Below the pieces are notes generated by a model. The model worked only from the letters and a program-made list of their open reading frames with translations. It made no database searches and was not told the origin of the DNA. Positions 23,906 through 32,836 of a DNA stretch of 45,619 nucleotides are shown here, one piece after another (the first letter of the stretch is position 1; every line of letters starts with the position of its first letter). This DNA is from Maricaulis sp. (lineage in GTDB: Bacteria; Pseudomonadota; Alphaproteobacteria; Caulobacterales; Maricaulaceae): positions 1 to 45,619 of the forward strand of contig JAQXCQ010000042.1 in NCBI GenBank assembly GCA_029251785.1. Direction: 5' to 3'. Both the position numbers and the translations under genes were made by a program.

Positions 23906-25066
23906 ATGGCTGCTGATTTTTTGCCCTATGGGCGTCAATTCATTGATGAGAGCGATATCGAGGCCGTGGTCGAAGTGCTTCGTGGAGACTGGTTGACCAC
24001 AGGTCCAGCTGTCGCCGCCTTCGAGCACGACTTTGCTGCGATGACCGGGGCTCAGCATGCGATTGCCTGTTCGAACGGAACCACTGCGCTGCATCTGGCG
24101 CTGGCCGGCCTTGGCGTCGGTGAGGGCGATGTCTGCATCGTGCCTGCGATCACGTTCATGGCGACCTCCAATGCTGCGATCTATTGCGGTGCTGACGTGG
24201 TGTTTTCGGATGTCGATCCCGATACAGGATTGATGACGCCAGATAATTTACGCGCCGCTTTGATCAAGTCGGGTGGACGGGCGAAGGTTGTCCTCCCCGT
24301 GCATTTGTCAGGGCAATGTGAGGATATTGCTGCACTGGCTGCCATTAGCGGCGATGCAGGGGCGGTGATGGTCGAAGATGCCTGCCATGCACTCGGTACG
24401 AAATGGCGGGGTGCGCCCGTCGGCGCATGTGCTCATTCCGCTGCGTCCTGTTTTTCCTTTCATCCGGTCAAGACGATTGCCGCCGGTGAGGGCGGGATGG
24501 TGACGACGAATGACCCCGCGCTCGCCGATCGTCTGCGGGCATTGCGCAGCCACGGCATCGTCCGCGGCGAGGATTTGCTCGAGCAAAATGCGGATCAGCC
24601 ATGGTGGCACGAGATGCAATCGCTGGGATGGAATTATCGCCTGTCAGATATACAGGCTGCGCTGGCGCGGTCTCAGCTATCAAAGCTGGATGCATTCGGA
24701 GCCAAACGCCGGTCCTTGGCGGCGACCTATGACAGGCTTTTGGATGACCATGCGACGATCCGCCCCCTCGTCCGAACGCCGGATTGTGATCCCTGCCTGC
24801 ATCTATACGCCGTGCGGATAGATTTTGCGGCGCTGGGCACAGACAGGACTCGCGTAATGAACGCTTTGCGCGAACGTGGCATCGGCACTCAGGTGCACTA
24901 CATTCCGGTGCCGTCACAGCCCTGGTATCGGGCCAAATATGGTGACCAGACGCCACCGGGTGCGGCAAAATATTACGAACGAACACTGAGCCTGCCGCTA
25001 TTTGCGGGAATGAGCGATGATGATCCCGCGCGCGTGATTGAAGCGCTTGAGGCGGTGCTGGGCTAG
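23906..25066 (+). CDS. pseC: PseC aminotransferase of pseudaminic acid synthesis
   Basis: A 386-residue PLP-dependent enzyme of the DegT/DnrJ/EryC1 family. It aminates the 4-keto sugar made by PseB to UDP-4-amino-4,6-dideoxy-L-AltNAc. The PLP Lys is K189 in SFHPVKTIAAGEGG; the cofactor-binding EDACHALGT is at 157-165 and SNGTTALHLAL at 56-66. The N-terminal LPYGRQFIDESDIEAV is typical of PseC. The only Pse gene here besides pseF on the plus strand, it converges on the Pse-associated methylase, the two sharing the palindrome CTAG (25063-25066) as stop codons. Caulobacter calls this gene flmB. Confidence 0.93.
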   Translation: MAADFLPYGRQFIDESDIEAVVEVLRGDWLTTGPAVAAFEHDFAAMTGAQHAIACSNGTTALHLALAGLGVGEGDVCIVPAITFMATSNAAIYCGADVVFSDVDPDTGLMTPDNLRAALIKSGGRAKVVLPVHLSGQCEDIAALAAISGDAGAVMVEDACHALGTKWRGAPVGACAHSAASCFSFHPVKTIAAGEGGMVTTNDPALADRLRALRSHGIVRGEDLLEQNADQPWWHEMQSLGWNYRLSDIQAALARSQLSKLDAFGAKRRSLAATYDRLLDDHATIRPLVRTPDCDPCLHLYAVRIDFAALGTDRTRVMNALRERGIGTQVHYIPVPSQPWYRAKYGDQTPPGAAKYYERTLSLPLFAGMSDDDPARVIEALEAVLG

Positions 25067-25695
25067 GAGCCCTTCTTACGGAACAGGGCCCAGGTGACAT
25101 CATCGATGCCACTGGTGCGGCTCCACAAGAATCCGTCATCTACGATCTCAAGATCGTCAAAGCGGTCCATAAAGAAGCCACCGAAATCGCGTTTGAATAA
25201 CAAGTCGTCACGGCCGCGATAGGGGATGGTTTCCGGTTTGGCCGAGAAGTATTCTGCAACCAACAACCAGCGGGATGTCACACGGTGCATCTCATCGGCG
25301 ACGCTTGGTAGATCGTCCGGGTGAACATGAATCAGCACGCCGGCTGAAAAGCTCATCTCGACCGCGCCGTCAGAGACGGGAATATCCTGACCTGTGGCGT
25401 TGAACAAATTCTCCGCTGGCAGGATATCCTCCGACAGCAGGGTCACACGCGCCTTGTCATTGGGCTCGACTGCGAACGGTTCGGCACCGATGAGACGGTC
25501 GATGGCGCGCAGGTTCAGACCGATATTGCAGCCCACTTCGAGGAAGCTTTTGGGCGGGTTGTTGAATGTGCTCTTGAGCATCGCTGCCCACATGCGTGTG
25601 CGCATGCGCAATACGTCGGCGAGCGGCGCGTTACGGTCGACATATTCATTGCCGAAATCGCCTCGCCAGGCATCGAGTTGAGCGGTCTTGGTCAT
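25063..25695 (-). CDS. pseudaminic acid biosynthesis-associated methylase
   Basis: A 210-residue class I SAM methyltransferase. The SAM motif is FLEVGCNIGLNLRAI (residues 51-65), followed by FAVEPNDKA, and MSFSAGVLIHVHPDDL forms the post-motif region typical of Pse-locus methylases. It probably methylates the nonulosonic acid or an attached group. The start ATG overlaps the pseI stop by four bases and has GGAG seven bases upstream; the open frame that continues into pseI is not used. Last gene of the minus-strand Pse operon. Confidence 0.85.
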   Translation of the reverse strand: MTKTAQLDAWRGDFGNEYVDRNAPLADVLRMRTRMWAAMLKSTFNNPPKSFLEVGCNIGLNLRAIDRLIGAEPFAVEPNDKARVTLLSEDILPAENLFNATGQDIPVSDGAVEMSFSAGVLIHVHPDDLPSVADEMHRVTSRWLLVAEYFSAKPETIPYRGRDDLLFKRDFGGFFMDRFDDLEIVDDGFLWSRTSGIDDVTWALFRKKGS

Positions 25696-26774
25696 GATGT
25701 TTCTCCTATTGTCCGCCAGTCCACCATATCCATGGCAAGCGGATCTCCGCGTTTCAGCGCGCGCGCGGCGGGCCGATCGAGAATATCGTAATAATGTTTG
25801 GGCGGCAGTCCGTGTCCGGGCCGAATGGAGCGAACATTGTCTGCGGTGAAGGGCTCTCCCGCGGCGACATCTTTCACCACGTAGAGCGAGCGCCGGAAGG
25901 TGATCGAGCCGCGCTCGCATCCAGCCAAATCGTAGCGCACATTGCCGATCGCCGCCTGGGCATTGTGGCAATCTTCGACCAGGCGCTTGAATTCATCAGG
26001 CTCCAGCGAGAAGTCGCCGTCCGGGCCACCGTCATCGCGTGACAGGGTGAAATGCTTCTCGATGACGCGAGCGCCCAGAGCGACAGCCGCGACAGCGCAG
26101 GCCGTGCCGGGCGTGTGATCACTGAGGCCGGGGACGGTGTTAAAGGCGGTCGCCAGGTGCGGGACGGTCAGCAGATCGGCCTGGTCGATCGGGGCAGGAT
26201 AGGAGGACAGGCAGTGCAAGACCGCCATGCCGCCAACGCCGTTCTCCCGCGCGGTTCGGACCGCCTCGTGGATTTCCGCCAGATTGGCCATGCCGGTCGA
26301 CATGATCATCGGCTTTCCGGTTTTGGCGACGCGCGCGATCAGCGGCAGATCAGTGATCTCAAAGGAGGCAATCTTGTAGGCCGGGGCATCGAGGGATTCC
26401 AGTAGATCCACGGCGCTATGATCAAACGGTGTTGAGAATAGCGGGATGCCGAGCGACTTTGCCTTGGCGAAAAGCTCGGCATGCCATTCAAACGGTGTCT
26501 GGGCCTCGGCGTATAATTCGTGCAGCGAGCGTCCATCCCATAGTCCGCCTTCGATGACAAAGCCTGGGCCGTCATGGTCGATCGTGATGGTGTCGGCGGT
26601 ATAGGTCTGGATCTTGATGGCGTCGGCCCCGCACTGGGCCGCGACCTCCATGGTTTCCAACGCGCGGTCAATCTTGCCGAGATGATTGGCCGACAGTTCT
26701 GCGATCACAAACGGCTTGTGATCGGCACCGATTTTACGTCCGGCAATTTCGAATGTCGGTGTCTCAGCGGGCAT
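25692..26774 (-). CDS. pseI: pseudaminic acid synthase PseI (NeuB family)
   Basis: A 360-residue enzyme that condenses the free 6-deoxy sugar with phosphoenolpyruvate to make pseudaminic acid. The TIM-barrel NeuB domain begins at PFVIAELSANHLGKIDRA (residues 21-38) and contains ADAIKIQTY, GIPLFSTPFD, YKIASFEITD, PMIMSTGMA and GLSDHTPG. A C-terminal SAF (antifreeze-like) domain has RRSLYVVKDVAAGEPFTADNVRSIRPGHGL. SANHLG and the lack of neuraminate-specific features favour Pse over sialic acid, as do the neighbours. It overlaps the WbqC-like gene by 11 bases and the methylase by four. Confidence 0.95.
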   Translation of the reverse strand: MPAETPTFEIAGRKIGADHKPFVIAELSANHLGKIDRALETMEVAAQCGADAIKIQTYTADTITIDHDGPGFVIEGGLWDGRSLHELYAEAQTPFEWHAELFAKAKSLGIPLFSTPFDHSAVDLLESLDAPAYKIASFEITDLPLIARVAKTGKPMIMSTGMANLAEIHEAVRTARENGVGGMAVLHCLSSYPAPIDQADLLTVPHLATAFNTVPGLSDHTPGTACAVAAVALGARVIEKHFTLSRDDGGPDGDFSLEPDEFKRLVEDCHNAQAAIGNVRYDLAGCERGSITFRRSLYVVKDVAAGEPFTADNVRSIRPGHGLPPKHYYDILDRPAARALKRGDPLAMDMVDWRTIGETS

Positions 26775-27519
26775 GATCGTCCTCGGTCAATTCGGCGGTC
26801 GGGATAGACGGGCGTCTTCCGGCGCGGACAGTGGTCAGTGAGTCGGCCAATCCGCAAAAAGCCAGCAGGTCGACAATGCCCAGGTGCGAGAGGAATTCAC
26901 CGCTATCCTGGTCGTAGTTCGGGTGCTCATAGGTCTGGAATTTCAATGTCAGGCCGGCATCGGCGAAGCGCTGCTCGGCATTGTCCTCACGCAAATAATC
27001 GAGTGCGCCAAGGGGAGAGAGGTAGGTGTCGGCCCCGGCATCACTGCACAAGGCGATGAGCCGGCCGGTGCGATCCGTGTGACGGGCGAAATCGGATGCG
27101 GTGTGGAGATCAGTCGAAATTCCGATTTCATCACAGATGGTGGTGATGGCGTTCTGCGTGATAGCTCCCAGCTTGTCTTCGGAATTTTCCAATACCTTTT
27201 GCCAGAGATCGCTGGCCGCAGCGCCATGGGGGGCACGGGCATAGGCCTGCTGGATCGTGCGGCCATGTTTTTTTCGCCAGGGCTGATGGTCATTGACCTG
27301 AACGGTATTCAGCGCCTGGTCGAGTTCGCCGGAATGGCGGACGGGAATGGACAGCATGAGTTCCTTGCCATCGGAGCCGCGTATCTTGTTGCGGGTCTGC
27401 CAGCTTTGACGGGCCAGCTGAACATCATCGAGGAAGATGAAAGTATCCACCTGGTCGATCAGGTCGAAATATCCCATCCAGGGCATATAGGTCGGCTGCA
27501 TCACCGCCAGGGTGGTCAT
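26764..27519 (-). CDS. WbqC-like family protein
   Basis: A 251-residue protein of the WbqC-like family, recognised by its N-terminus MTTLAVMQPTYMPWMGYFDLIDQVDTFIFLDDVQLARQSWQTRN-type block (Q.P.Y.PW.GYF; F.D.V) and TYLSPLGALDYL further on. These genes occur in polysaccharide and nonulosonate loci, often next to amino-sugar genes, but no reaction is established to my knowledge. The ATG overlapping the upstream methyltransferase stop (ATGA) is chosen over one nine codons earlier. Inside the operon between a methyltransferase and pseI, so a role in decorating the Pse precursor is likely. Confidence 0.8.
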   Translation of the reverse strand: MTTLAVMQPTYMPWMGYFDLIDQVDTFIFLDDVQLARQSWQTRNKIRGSDGKELMLSIPVRHSGELDQALNTVQVNDHQPWRKKHGRTIQQAYARAPHGAAASDLWQKVLENSEDKLGAITQNAITTICDEIGISTDLHTASDFARHTDRTGRLIALCSDAGADTYLSPLGALDYLREDNAEQRFADAGLTLKFQTYEHPNYDQDSGEFLSHLGIVDLLAFCGLADSLTTVRAGRRPSIPTAELTEDDHAR

Positions 27520-28391
27520 CGTGCGCGGCCGGCCATTAACAGGCATCGGCCCATGCCAGTATTTGCCAGAGCGCGATAAAGTTGACGGCGCGTTTCTGCA
27601 GGCAAGCTGGTTTCGAAGGCGACGCGCTTGTCGTGGGCGGGTTTGCCCAAGGATGGATCTGCGATGAAGTCATCCCCCATCAAGGCGATCATTTCCATCG
27701 GGAAGTCGGATTGTTTGTAGATCGGCTCGAACCCGGAAGCTTCAAGCAGGCGTTCGACACTGTCGAAGGTGAAATAGTGCTGGTGATCACCCGTGACCCA
27801 GAAATCGCCGTGTCCCTTGTCGTCTGAGAGAACGGTCTGAAGCGGGTTGAAATCATTGCCGGAGCGGATCAGCACGATGCCGCCAGGCGCGAGCAAGTTG
27901 CGCGCGTACTGCAGCATGGCTTGCGGATCGGCGGCGTGAGAGAGCACGTGCATGAAAAGGATGGCATCGAGCGGTTCGTCGACACTGAGCGTTTCGAAGG
28001 CTCCCTCACTGACCGTATGGCCCTTGGCACGAGCGACAGACGCCGCGGCGGGGGCCAGCTCGGCACCACCGGCATCAAAGCCGAGATCCTTCAATTCCGT
28101 CAGCAAGTCGCCTGTGCCGCAACCTGCGTCAAGAATACGCTTTCCCGGGGCAAATTCCGATAGCGTCCAGGCTATGTCTGCGTAGAGGGTTTTCGACATC
28201 CAGTCGCGCTGGGCGTCGGCGGCCTCGCCGCCGTCCATTGAGCGTTTGATGTCGACGCCTTTGTCGCCGCTATCGACGTCGGCGTAATAGGTGTCGCGGA
28301 AATAGTCGTGCACTTGCTCGGCGGTGGAGGAGGCGGCGAGGCGGCGTGATCCGTAGCGCGGATCGAGTTCAGTGTCCGGCCGGGCCGCCAT
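27516..28391 (-). CDS. SAM-dependent methyltransferase (class I)
   Basis: A 291-residue protein with a Methyltransf-23-like fold: RILDAGCGTGDLL at residues 85-97 (SAM motif I), FMHVLSHAADP (motif around 155), and LLAPGGIVLIRSGN. The N-terminal 65 residues and a C-terminal tail (RRQLYRALANTGMGRCLLMAGRA) extend beyond the core. A position within the Pse operon, four bases from the oxidoreductase gene and overlapping the WbqC-like gene by four, implies it methylates a sugar intermediate or substituent. The acceptor is unknown; it is a second methyltransferase in the same operon. Confidence 0.82.
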   Translation of the reverse strand: MAARPDTELDPRYGSRRLAASSTAEQVHDYFRDTYYADVDSGDKGVDIKRSMDGGEAADAQRDWMSKTLYADIAWTLSEFAPGKRILDAGCGTGDLLTELKDLGFDAGGAELAPAAASVARAKGHTVSEGAFETLSVDEPLDAILFMHVLSHAADPQAMLQYARNLLAPGGIVLIRSGNDFNPLQTVLSDDKGHGDFWVTGDHQHYFTFDSVERLLEASGFEPIYKQSDFPMEMIALMGDDFIADPSLGKPAHDKRVAFETSLPAETRRQLYRALANTGMGRCLLMAGRAR

Positions 28392-28394
28392 TTG

Positions 28395-29795
28395 TCATGC
28401 CTCGTCCAGCTGGGCGGTCACGGCGCGAACGGTGCCCGACTTGCCGAAGGTGAAGGGTGCAGACATGTGCACGGCAGGTGTTTCGGCGAGCCAGTCCATC
28501 AGCGGCTGGACGACGGCTTCGGCGCCCTGTTTGGGAAAGCGATAGGTGGCGGGAGCCTTCATGGTCAGCACGTCGTCGGGGGCATCGCCAAAGGCCATTC
28601 CTGCCGCAACGGCTTCGCGCCATATATCGCCGGCAAAGGCGTCAGGGTCCTGAAAGATGTCGGATTCAACTTCGCAGGTCACTTCACAACAGATGAATTT
28701 GCGACCCTCCGGAGCCAGACCCGGGCCGTAATTGGGCGGGATGGAGATGCGGAAGCAGTGATTGTCTGCGGAGGTGTCGATCATGAAGTGACGCTCGCCG
28801 GCGCGATCGCTCGGGACGTCGAAATAATAGAACACCATTGGCAGCTTGTGATAAATCGCATCGGTATCGATATCGATACCTGCGGCCTTGGCTAGGCTGT
28901 CGGGGCCACTTGTCCAGAGCAGATTGTCAGTGCGGATTTCTTCGCCATCGGCGAAGGTCGCAATGACGGCCGTGCCACCGCGTCGGATCGAGGTGACGGA
29001 CTTTCCGGTTTCCAGATGGGCATCTGCGGATTTGAGGCCTTCGACGCAATTGGCGGTGAAGCCGGACAAGCCGTTATGGGACGGATAAAACATCCGTGTT
29101 GGCATGACGTGCTTGGCGTCCTGGTAGAAATCCAGTCCAGTGCCGGTGGACGGTTTGAGAATGCGGTCATCGAGAGCAGGGACCTGTTTGAGCAGGTCTG
29201 CGGAGTCCGGATCGGTCAGCAAGATGCGGCGGACGGGCAGCTGGACAGCCGCCTTCGCGCTGAGATGTTCGGGATCAAGTGTGGTGATTTTCTTGACGAT
29301 CGGGCTGAGCATATCCGTGCCCTTTTGCCCGAAACGCGCCAGAAGCAAATCTTTTAATGAGGAGGACGAGTCTGCCATTACGTCGGCGACGCGATCATCG
29401 GCTGCTGCGGCCAGCACATCAATCAGCATTTCGCCGGCAATCTCGGGACCGTAATGATTGAAGTCCGGATATTCGACGTCGATGGAAATTTCGCCCTTCG
29501 TGATGGCGGCGATTTTCGGAGAGACAGGTATGGCGGAACCGCCGGCCATTTCCAGGATCAAGGCCGTCGTCTCCGGGCTTTCATTGCCAAATAGATGACA
29601 TCCGAAATCGAGCAAAAATTCTTTCCAGGGGCGGGAGTTGTTAATGCCGCCAAAGCCTTTTCCGGCCTCGACAATGTGAACGCCAGCGCCCTCATTTCGA
29701 AGCTTTTTGGCGGCCGCGAGAGCGGCGAGACCGCCTCCGACGATAAGCCAGTCTTTCGGGGCGGGCATGGTTTCGGCCTGGACAGCGTTCGACAT
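28395..29795 (-). CDS. FAD-dependent oxidoreductase (amine oxidase/UDP-Gal mutase-like fold)
   Basis: About 466 residues with an N-terminal Rossmann dinucleotide site WLIVGGGLAALAAAKKLRNEGAGVHIVEAG (Gly motif at 20-26, acidic end at Glu43), a FGGINNS segment like the second FAD contact, DNLLWTSGP near residue 295, and a C-terminal FAD region. It is like phytoene-desaturase or UDP-galactopyranose mutase relatives found in surface-sugar loci. The reaction is unknown: oxidation of a sugar or acyl group is possible. The ATG at 29795 with AGGAG upstream is preferred over a GTG four codons earlier that would overlap that site. Part of the Pse operon, three bases from the methyltransferase. Confidence 0.78.
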   Translation of the reverse strand: MSNAVQAETMPAPKDWLIVGGGLAALAAAKKLRNEGAGVHIVEAGKGFGGINNSRPWKEFLLDFGCHLFGNESPETTALILEMAGGSAIPVSPKIAAITKGEISIDVEYPDFNHYGPEIAGEMLIDVLAAAADDRVADVMADSSSSLKDLLLARFGQKGTDMLSPIVKKITTLDPEHLSAKAAVQLPVRRILLTDPDSADLLKQVPALDDRILKPSTGTGLDFYQDAKHVMPTRMFYPSHNGLSGFTANCVEGLKSADAHLETGKSVTSIRRGGTAVIATFADGEEIRTDNLLWTSGPDSLAKAAGIDIDTDAIYHKLPMVFYYFDVPSDRAGERHFMIDTSADNHCFRISIPPNYGPGLAPEGRKFICCEVTCEVESDIFQDPDAFAGDIWREAVAAGMAFGDAPDDVLTMKAPATYRFPKQGAEAVVQPLMDWLAETPAVHMSAPFTFGKSGTVRAVTAQLDEA

Positions 29796-29848
29796 CTTGC
29801 AAATCACTCCTGAGAAGATGATTGACGCTCACCTGATTTGGTTAAATT

Positions 29849-30511
29849 TCAGTTCGGGTCCGGACGGGCCGATGGGCAGGGGCCCAGCGGGCAGGGACAG
29901 GTCTGATTTTTGGTCAATGTGCTCCACCGGGACGGGTCGACATGTCTGAGCCGATCGACGACGCACGCCCGCTCATTCCAGCCCATGGGAAGGGAATCGA
30001 AAATGCCGACTTTTTCGCGGGCGCGGCGGGCATTGGCGAATGAGCGTTGCGTCCGAGGCCTGATCTTGCCGGCGGCGATATCGGGCCAGGTTTCGGCAAA
30101 CAAATTCTCAACTTCGATGCGCAGGCGTTGATAGCTGCTGGCAAGGGTTTCGATGACCGGGTCGAAGCAGAGTTGCCGTTGAGCGAGCACCGGGCCTGTA
30201 TCCATGCCCGCATCGATCTGGTGGATCGAAACGCCCTTGGGGCTACCTTCAAACCAGGACCAGAAATTTGGATCGGCGCCTCGGCCCCAGGGCAAAAGAG
30301 AGATGTGCAGGTTTATGACCCTTCCGGGCAGCGCATCGAGAACCGGCTGCCGCAGGAGTTGTCGATAGCCATAACTGACGATCCAATCCGGTTTGCGGGC
30401 CAGGATTTGTTGGCTGTCGAGCATGTCGGTGCTCAGGTCAACCTGATCGCCATTGGCCTCGATTGCAGAGGCGATTGCATCGCCATAGGGTGATAGCAGC
30501 AAGATTTTCAT
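29849..30511 (-). CDS. formyltransferase, probably acting on an amino sugar
   Basis: A 220-residue protein with the 10-formyl-tetrahydrofolate transferase core. The catalytic triad is visible as N67 and H69 in VINLHISLLPWGRG and D104 in GMDTGP, exactly as in methionyl-tRNA formyltransferase and sugar N-formyltransferases. It lacks the tRNA-binding C-terminal domain of Fmt and is about the size of sugar enzymes of the VioF/QdtF kind. Its operon makes UDP-4-amino sugar through PseC, the kind of acceptor such enzymes use, and the usual acetyltransferase PseH is absent here. I infer N-formylation of the Pse precursor. The last 25 residues are Pro/Cys-rich and unlike the family. Confidence 0.8.
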   Translation of the reverse strand: MKILLLSPYGDAIASAIEANGDQVDLSTDMLDSQQILARKPDWIVSYGYRQLLRQPVLDALPGRVINLHISLLPWGRGADPNFWSWFEGSPKGVSIHQIDAGMDTGPVLAQRQLCFDPVIETLASSYQRLRIEVENLFAETWPDIAAGKIRPRTQRSFANARRAREKVGIFDSLPMGWNERACVVDRLRHVDPSRWSTLTKNQTCPCPLGPCPSARPDPN

Positions 30512-30559
30512 GCGCTGACACTGCCGCGACTCTCTTAATGAGTCTTGATGATTGTCAAT

Positions 30560-31597
30560 TTATTGGTGTGCTGCGACAAGTTGTAGCAAAGTCATCGCCA
30601 CTCGTTCTGCGCCACGGCCGTCGCAGAGGGCGGCCGCTTGTCGGGACGTTTGTCGTAATTGTTCGCCATCGATGGCGTGAAGGGTCGCGGCGATCTCCTG
30701 CTCGATATTGGGGCCGTTTTCTCTCGCGATCGCCGCGCCACACGCCTGCATTGCCAGGGCGGCCGGGCGCTGATTGTCGGCCAGAATGATGATGATGCTG
30801 GGCAGGCCCAACACGCATCGCTCCAGGGCGGTCCCGCCGCCGGCCCCGATCGCCAAATCGGCAGTCGCCATCTTCAATGCCATATCATCGACATCAATCA
30901 AAACCTCAAGCAGGGCATCGTTTTGAGCCATCGATTGGAGCGCAGCGCGGCTGGCAGCCGACGGGCCGATAATCACCGTTATGTTTGCTTCTGGGAGGGC
31001 GGATCTTGAGGCGCGCGCCATCTTGGCGCTAATGCCGTCAATATCGGTCAAACCCATAGCGATGAGCAGGTTATTAGGCCGGTTAGTTTTCTGACGGCGG
31101 GCAAGCGTGGTTTCGCGCTTGAGCGCAAAATCTGGCCGCAGGGGAATCATATCCGGGCCAAGCATTAGCGCGGTATGAGGCAAAACTCGTTTTCGATAAT
31201 CTGACTCGTCCCGATCAAACCCCTGATCGACCAGGAGGTCGCAATCATGGTGCCTGTCTGGAAGGTCCTCAATGACCGCGATAACGGGCGCGATTCTCCG
31301 AAGCGCTCGCTCGTCGGCAATTTTCGAGGTGTACAAGTCGACAAAGATTGCATCAGGACCCGTGTCCCAGTCCGGCATTTCGGGGATGTCCGCCGTGCCG
31401 GCAGCATCCAAAACGGGAAACCCGGATCGCGCCAGTGCAGGAACGAGATCGGCGCTGCCGGGTGCGCAGGCAAAGGCGATGTTTGCGCCGTGCGCTGACA
31501 GGGCGTTGGCCAATGATAGGCAGCGCATGATGTGCCCACCACCCAGTTCAGGCAGGGCATCCGCGCGAAACAGGATGCGGGGTGGCCGAGAGGTCAT
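30560..31597 (-). CDS. pseG: UDP-sugar hydrolase PseG
   Basis: A 345-residue GT-B-fold hydrolase that removes UDP from UDP-2,4-diacylamido-2,4,6-trideoxy-L-altrose, the fourth step of CMP-Pse synthesis. The family signature is GGGHIMRCLSLA at residues 19-30 with the catalytic His22; the C-terminal nucleotide-binding part has DLAIGAGGGTALERCVLGLPSIII (about residue 248 on), matching the AGGST.WE.C.LG.P pattern with variation. It follows pseB after 28 bases on the minus strand and precedes the formyltransferase gene by 48 bases. Confidence 0.92.
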   Translation of the reverse strand: MTSRPPRILFRADALPELGGGHIMRCLSLANALSAHGANIAFACAPGSADLVPALARSGFPVLDAAGTADIPEMPDWDTGPDAIFVDLYTSKIADERALRRIAPVIAVIEDLPDRHHDCDLLVDQGFDRDESDYRKRVLPHTALMLGPDMIPLRPDFALKRETTLARRQKTNRPNNLLIAMGLTDIDGISAKMARASRSALPEANITVIIGPSAASRAALQSMAQNDALLEVLIDVDDMALKMATADLAIGAGGGTALERCVLGLPSIIIILADNQRPAALAMQACGAAIARENGPNIEQEIAATLHAIDGEQLRQTSRQAAALCDGRGAERVAMTLLQLVAAHQ

Positions 31598-31625
31598 AAG
31601 TGTGGACTCACCTGACCGATCCCGT

Positions 31626-32711
31626 TCATGCAGCCTTGGCGTCGCCCATCATAACCTTGAGTGTCTCGGCGCATAATTGTTCCGGATTGGTGTCAGACAC
31701 ATAGGCCCAGCCGTCGGGAACCTGTTTGGCGCCGTCGGCAAGATACCGCGCCATCAGCTCGCCGGAATATCCCGGCAGGATGGCAAATCGGTCCTCCAGC
31801 TCGACAGTGGAGCGGGCATCATCGACCGGCACCATGATTTCATGCAGTTTTTCGCCCGGGCGGATGCCGATGATTTTATGGGGTAGGTCCGGGGCCATGG
31901 AGTGGGCCAGGTCTGCTGTGCTCATGGATGGAATTTTGGGTACGAAAATTTCCGCGCCACGCGCCAATGCCATACTGGACAGCACGAAATTGACGCCCTG
32001 ATCCAGTGTGATCCAGAAGCGCGTCATGCGCGCATCGGTAATCGGAAGATGGTCGGCACCTTCATCAATGAGCTTTCGGAAGAAGGGAATAACCGAACCG
32101 CGTGATCCGACAACATTGCCGTAACGCACCACAGAGAAGATCGGCCCCTTTTCGCCGCCCATATGCTGGGCCGCGGTGAAGATCTTGTCGGCTGCAAGTT
32201 TTGATGCGCCGTAGAGATTGATTGGGTTGGCAGCCTTGTCGGTCGACAGAGCGCAAACGTTTTTGACGCCGCGTTTAATGGCGGCACGGACGACATTTTC
32301 CGCGCCCATCACATTGGTTTTGATGCACTCAAACGGGTTGTATTCGGCAATCGGAACATGCTTAAGCGCCGCTGCGTGGATAACAACATCAACGCCGCGC
32401 ATAGCCTGATCCAGCCGGGCTTCATCACGAACATCGCCGATGAAATAGCGCAAGAATGGGTATTTCGACGGCGGAAATAGCTGCGCCATCTCGTATTGCT
32501 TAAGCTCATCGCGCGAAAAAATTATGAGCTTGCGGGGTTTGAAATCCCGGCAAATGGTCTCGGTAAACTTTTTCCCAAACGAGCCGGTGCCGCCTGTGAT
32601 GAGCACGACCTTGCCGTTCAGATCAATGCGCGGCTCCTTGAAGTCGCGGTTATTGAATATGTTTTCGATATCCATATTTGGGTCTGTGGCAGAGGAATTC
32701 GTGTCAGACAT
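31626..32711 (-). CDS. pseB: UDP-GlcNAc 4,6-dehydratase (inverting) PseB
   Basis: A 361-residue SDR-type enzyme, the first of the pathway, converting UDP-GlcNAc to the 4-keto-6-deoxy-L-arabino sugar. NAD(P)-binding TGGTGSFGK is at residues 39-47, the catalytic pair is in Y167GASK171, and the family-specific LSTDKAANP is at 155-163. The N-terminal 30 residues before the fold are extra and acidic. It heads the eight-gene minus-strand operon and is divergent from pseF across 125 bases containing a CtrA-like box. Caulobacter calls it flmA. Confidence 0.95.
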   Translation of the reverse strand: MSDTNSSATDPNMDIENIFNNRDFKEPRIDLNGKVVLITGGTGSFGKKFTETICRDFKPRKLIIFSRDELKQYEMAQLFPPSKYPFLRYFIGDVRDEARLDQAMRGVDVVIHAAALKHVPIAEYNPFECIKTNVMGAENVVRAAIKRGVKNVCALSTDKAANPINLYGASKLAADKIFTAAQHMGGEKGPIFSVVRYGNVVGSRGSVIPFFRKLIDEGADHLPITDARMTRFWITLDQGVNFVLSSMALARGAEIFVPKIPSMSTADLAHSMAPDLPHKIIGIRPGEKLHEIMVPVDDARSTVELEDRFAILPGYSGELMARYLADGAKQVPDGWAYVSDTNPEQLCAETLKVMMGDAKAA

Positions 32712-32759
32712 ATCTCATCTCGTGATTCGGTTTTGTGTACCGACGCTGCGCCTGCTTGG

Positions 32760-32774
32760 TTAACGGGGTGTTAG
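32760..32774. promoter_or_regulatory. CtrA-like box between pseB and pseF
   Basis: TTAA-CGGGGTG-TTAG: correct spacing, one base off TTAA-N7-TTAA, in the only divergent promoter region of the Pse genes. Confidence 0.4.
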
Positions 32775-32836
32775 GGCCCGGTGTGGCAAATTAACAATCT
32801 CACAATAATCAGGTCCAGCTCCCCAAGGATCGCACC

